Of a stretch of 64,000 nucleotides of DNA, positions 61,027 through 64,000 are shown piece by piece. Position 1 is the stretch's first letter. Every line of letters begins with the position of its first letter. The stretch is from Pycnopodia helianthoides (taxonomy: Eukaryota > Echinodermata > Asteroidea > Forcipulatida > Asteriidae): NCBI GenBank assembly GCA_032158295.1, contig CM063245.1:25229726-25293725 (forward strand), given 5' to 3'. The translations under genes and the position numbers were made by a program. The notes beneath the pieces were generated by a model. The model did not search any database. It saw only the letters and a list, made by a program, of their open reading frames with translations, and was not told the DNA's origin.

Positions 61027-63599
61027 CATGGTTGCATGCCCATTGAAATACCTTGCTGGGTGTTTTCTTATTCTCAATATTATTCATAGTGCTTATTACA
61101 TTGTAAATGTACCATTCATGTACATGTACAATACTGTTACACAACGTGCACGCGCATGCAGTGCATCGTGACCTCTTTGCCTTTGCGCAGACGTATTGAT
61201 AGGCATTGGCCTTCCTAAAACGATACTTAGTGCGATCATGAACTGTGAGTGTACTCGTTCCATTGTAGATGACTGTCGTCCTTCTTTGAATAGGGATTAT
61301 ACTTGGTTTATGATCCAAAACTGAAGCCAATAAATTGAATGTTAATAATTCCAATTAATTTCTGACGAAATTCACTATTCATTCCCCTATTAATCATAAC
61401 ATGTCAACAGGTGTCCCGTACTCCGTCATTTCAAGGCTCACTCACATTTCTCAGCAAACACATCGCTCACATAGTCTTAGGCTACCTCAATGTCCCCCAG
61501 TACTGACCATTACTCCCATGTTGACCCATGGAGGTAGATTTCCTCCATGGTTGACCATTACCCCATCCGACCTTCTAGGAAATGATATGTCACTGATCTT
61601 ATACATCTTCTCTGCGACATCATTTCTATATCTAGACATATACCCCCCCAAGAAACCCTTAAAAAGCGTCTCCTAAATTATCCTTCAAGATTATTCTTAT
61701 CCTGGTCGACTCCTCTCTTTTTTATTGTTCCAAGGGACTTGTGTAAACATTGTTATTTTCTCATTTACATCGGGTGCTTTTTTTACATTTTGTTTATCTA
61801 ATTAATTATTTGCCATCATAATAATAACCAAAGACCCTATTTAGTTAATGCGACAGCCAGTATATATCATTTTCAAGTCGTGTTGGACATGGCAGCAACT
61901 AACCAAAATGGGCTTGGATATTTTGTATCATCTTCAAACTGTTTCGGTTTGATTTAACTTTTCGAAATTTATAGCAACAGAGACCTCTACACCCGTGGGC
62001 AAACCAACCGACAAATAAATTAACTTCTGACTTCAGACGCGTACATTTTGCTGCTAGACTGTGCAGCAAACTGGCCTTGCGAAAAGTGATGTGTGCAGGC
62101 GCGGTTCTAGAGCCACAATTTTAGGGGGGCTAGACCTTTTGCACGTGACGTCACCCTCTAACTTTCGCTACTGCTATTTCTTTTTGGGAGTCGAAAAGGA
62201 ACATATAAACAGCGCATTTTTCATGTATTTGTCGCATAATAAGTAGAAAGATACAATAATCATACAACACATGATGCAGTTGCGTGCAAATTATTTTGAC
62301 TCCAAAACGGTAGACAGAACAAAAGCTTGCAGTGGTTTAACGAATTTGATTGAGAATATTATGGGATGTTTACAGAGGGAAGAGTGAAATCATATGTAGC
62401 CGTGTGCAATCAAGTCAGGATGAGATCATGTGGCCACAAAAAATATTTTGATGGTATTCGATATAAGAATCATATAGAAAGGTTTTATTAATGGACAAGC
62501 AAAGAAAAAAAATAGGACCGGGACGCACTCAAAATGTTCAAAAAGCATACAAATTTGTCAGTTATGAAGATTCTCTCCGTGACGAGTGAGAATCATGTAT
62601 TGAAAGGCAAGCTTTAAAAAACATTTGAGGCGTCAAGTATAGTTCTTTATAAAAAACGGGGAGGGGGAAAGGAAGGGCAAAAAATTGCCGGAAGCCCGGG
62701 GATGGACGGAATGGAGGGAGGGAGGGTGGTGAGAGAGAGAGAGAGAGAGAGTGGAGACCGTATAAGGCCAGGTAAACAAAGTAACATCTTTCTCGTCTGG
62801 ACTTTTTCAAAAAGAGGAGGCAGGGCGTTACGATTTACTATTTTCCAATTTTTTATATATTTTATCCAAGATGGCCGCCATGCTAAATACGGCTGGCCAA
62901 GGTATATTTTTTCACATTTTTTTCTATTTGAGTATACTGATGCAATGTATGACAAAACAAATGATTTGTATTTTTAGTCCACTTTCTAAGCAAGTTTCAA
63001 CATTCAAAAACAGTGAAATGTACATGTGTTCAATATTATTTATACCGCGAACATCACAATTGAGGTAGAAGAGTCGACGCCGGGCTCATGCAGCGATCTG
63101 TGGCTTATACTCAAATACTCTTCGCATGCGATGTTAAGTTAAGAATACTTAAAGTGAAAAAAGTATAGACAAATTCTTAGTCAAAAATAAACCAAGGAAC
63201 TTCGTTTTTTCGAATTTTCCTTCCCCCCCCCCGTTTCCCCCTTTTTGTTTTAAATTAGTAGACAAGAAAAGAAAAGCAAAGAGGCGGAAGCCAAAAAGGA
63301 GGCGTGCGGGGACGAGAAACGTGTTACTTTTGTTACTTGGCCTAACCAGTCTGCAGCGAATTAGTGATGTGTTAATTGGAGTGCGGAAAAATGGAAACTA
63401 TTATCTCCAGAGGTAGCCATCGAGAGATAAATAGGCAGAGAAACGTTGTTAAAACTAATGTAACATGGCTCTGGTGTGGTCTCGTAATCAACCATCCTAT
63501 GACTGTTTGTTGTTTAAGTGGGAGACAAAGGTCTCTGTTTTTGAAAAGTCAAAAGGCGATGTTTAAAACAGGCATTTTCTTTGATGTTTTCAAGCCTCC
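61027..63599. other. Intergenic, no gene recognised
   Basis: AT-rich. Holds a short (GA)n near 62730-62752, a YY1-like ccaagatggccgccatg at 62870, and G- or C-runs. No exon was supported. Confidence 0.5.
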
Positions 63600-63602
63600 T
63601 TA

Positions 63603-63856
63603 GGCCTGCGCTAAACGTCGCACGTTTGTCGTGTCGAACTCAAACAGTTGTAAAATTAGGACTTAAATTCGACAAAAGAGCGACGTTTAGCGCAAACCTT
63701 TTATTTAAGTTCGGCACTGCCATGTAGCACGGCAAGCCCTGCCGTGCTACACGGTAGCGGCACGACACGGTGACAAACGTCGCGCTCTTGCCGTGTCGAA
63801 TCGAACTGAAAACATTTGAGTTCGGCTCGGCAAAAGTGCGACGTTTAGCGCAGGCC
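63603..63856. mobile_element. Palindromic MITE with ggcctgcgctaaacgtcgca ends
   Basis: Left ggcctgcgctaaacgtcgca and right tgcgacgtttagcgcaggcc are perfect inverses, flanked by TTA on both sides (63600-63602, 63857-63859) as target duplication. The middle has a second palindrome, gtagcacggcaag-ccctgccgtgctac, and internal repeats of gacgtttagcgc and gccgtgtcgaa. 254 bp, non-coding. Confidence 0.93.
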
Positions 63857-64000
63857 TTATACTCTAATAGTAAAAAGGAAGGCTTTTAGGAAGGGAGGGG
63901 AGGGGGAGGAAAAGAGGTTAGAACTTACTAAAAAGAACATTGTTCCGGTGATAATATGTTGAGCCACTTGTGTTTTATCACCGCATTGTCATTTCCAAAC

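Overview
The window is animal genomic DNA: AT-rich, intron-bearing and dense in transposable elements. The discoidin-domain gene family, the Penelope-like element with a hammerhead ribozyme, and the small inverted-repeat elements that start TTAAAGG or GGGCC suggest a marine deuterostome, most likely an echinoderm such as a sea star. That placement is inference from repeat style, not a database match.

The only convincing host genes are a tandem family on the + strand encoding a small secreted protein. Its exons are a signal-peptide exon, a cysteine-containing exon, three exons of one F5/8 type C (discoidin, FA58C) domain, and a tiny last exon that ends D-S-E-stop. Copy 1 is represented by its last three exons (8-201, 1571-1706, 7138-7148). 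Copy 2 can be followed completely (11712-11784, 25691-25918, 28973-29101, 29245-29438, 35104-35239, 35725-35735), and all splice phases agree. Copies 3 and 4 show only the signal-peptide exon (46637-46709, and 56483-56555, which has an early stop). Copy 2 carries an in-frame TAG as the last codon before a splice donor. The duplicated flanks (11.1-13.6, 46.2-48.5 and 55.2-58.3 kb; also 0-8.8 kb against 29.2-37.5 kb) serve as empty-site controls for the insertions.

Mobile DNA by region: 1.74-5.5 kb, a Penelope-like retroelement with an intact RT plus GIY-YIG frame and a minimal hammerhead ribozyme. 5.9-7.05 kb, a non-autonomous hAT-like element with 8-bp target duplications. 13.64-22.77, 26.85-28.34 and 29.52-33.98 kb, three insertions of one unusual repeat family. 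Its members start with tandem hairpins, end in an inverted terminal motif plus a hairpin, and are packed with TGACGTCA, ACCGGAAGT, TGACCTTGA and CTCF-like motifs; it may be Helentron-like. 22.8-23.4 and 59.4-60.2 kb, remnants of a tyrosine-recombinase (DIRS-like) retroelement. 23.6-24.5 kb, a satellite with inverted YY1-like sites. 24.9-25.5, 48.95-50.1 and 58.6-58.9 kb, tRNA-derived SINE units, partly tandem. 50.2-52.2 kb, a decayed Polinton-type DNA polymerase B. 52.5-53.1 and 60.65-61.0 kb, 3' ends of LINEs. 63.6 kb, a palindromic MITE.

The rest is low-information intergenic or intronic DNA with minisatellites. Exon models rest on reading frame, splice sites and paralogue comparison only; no transcript evidence or database search was available.
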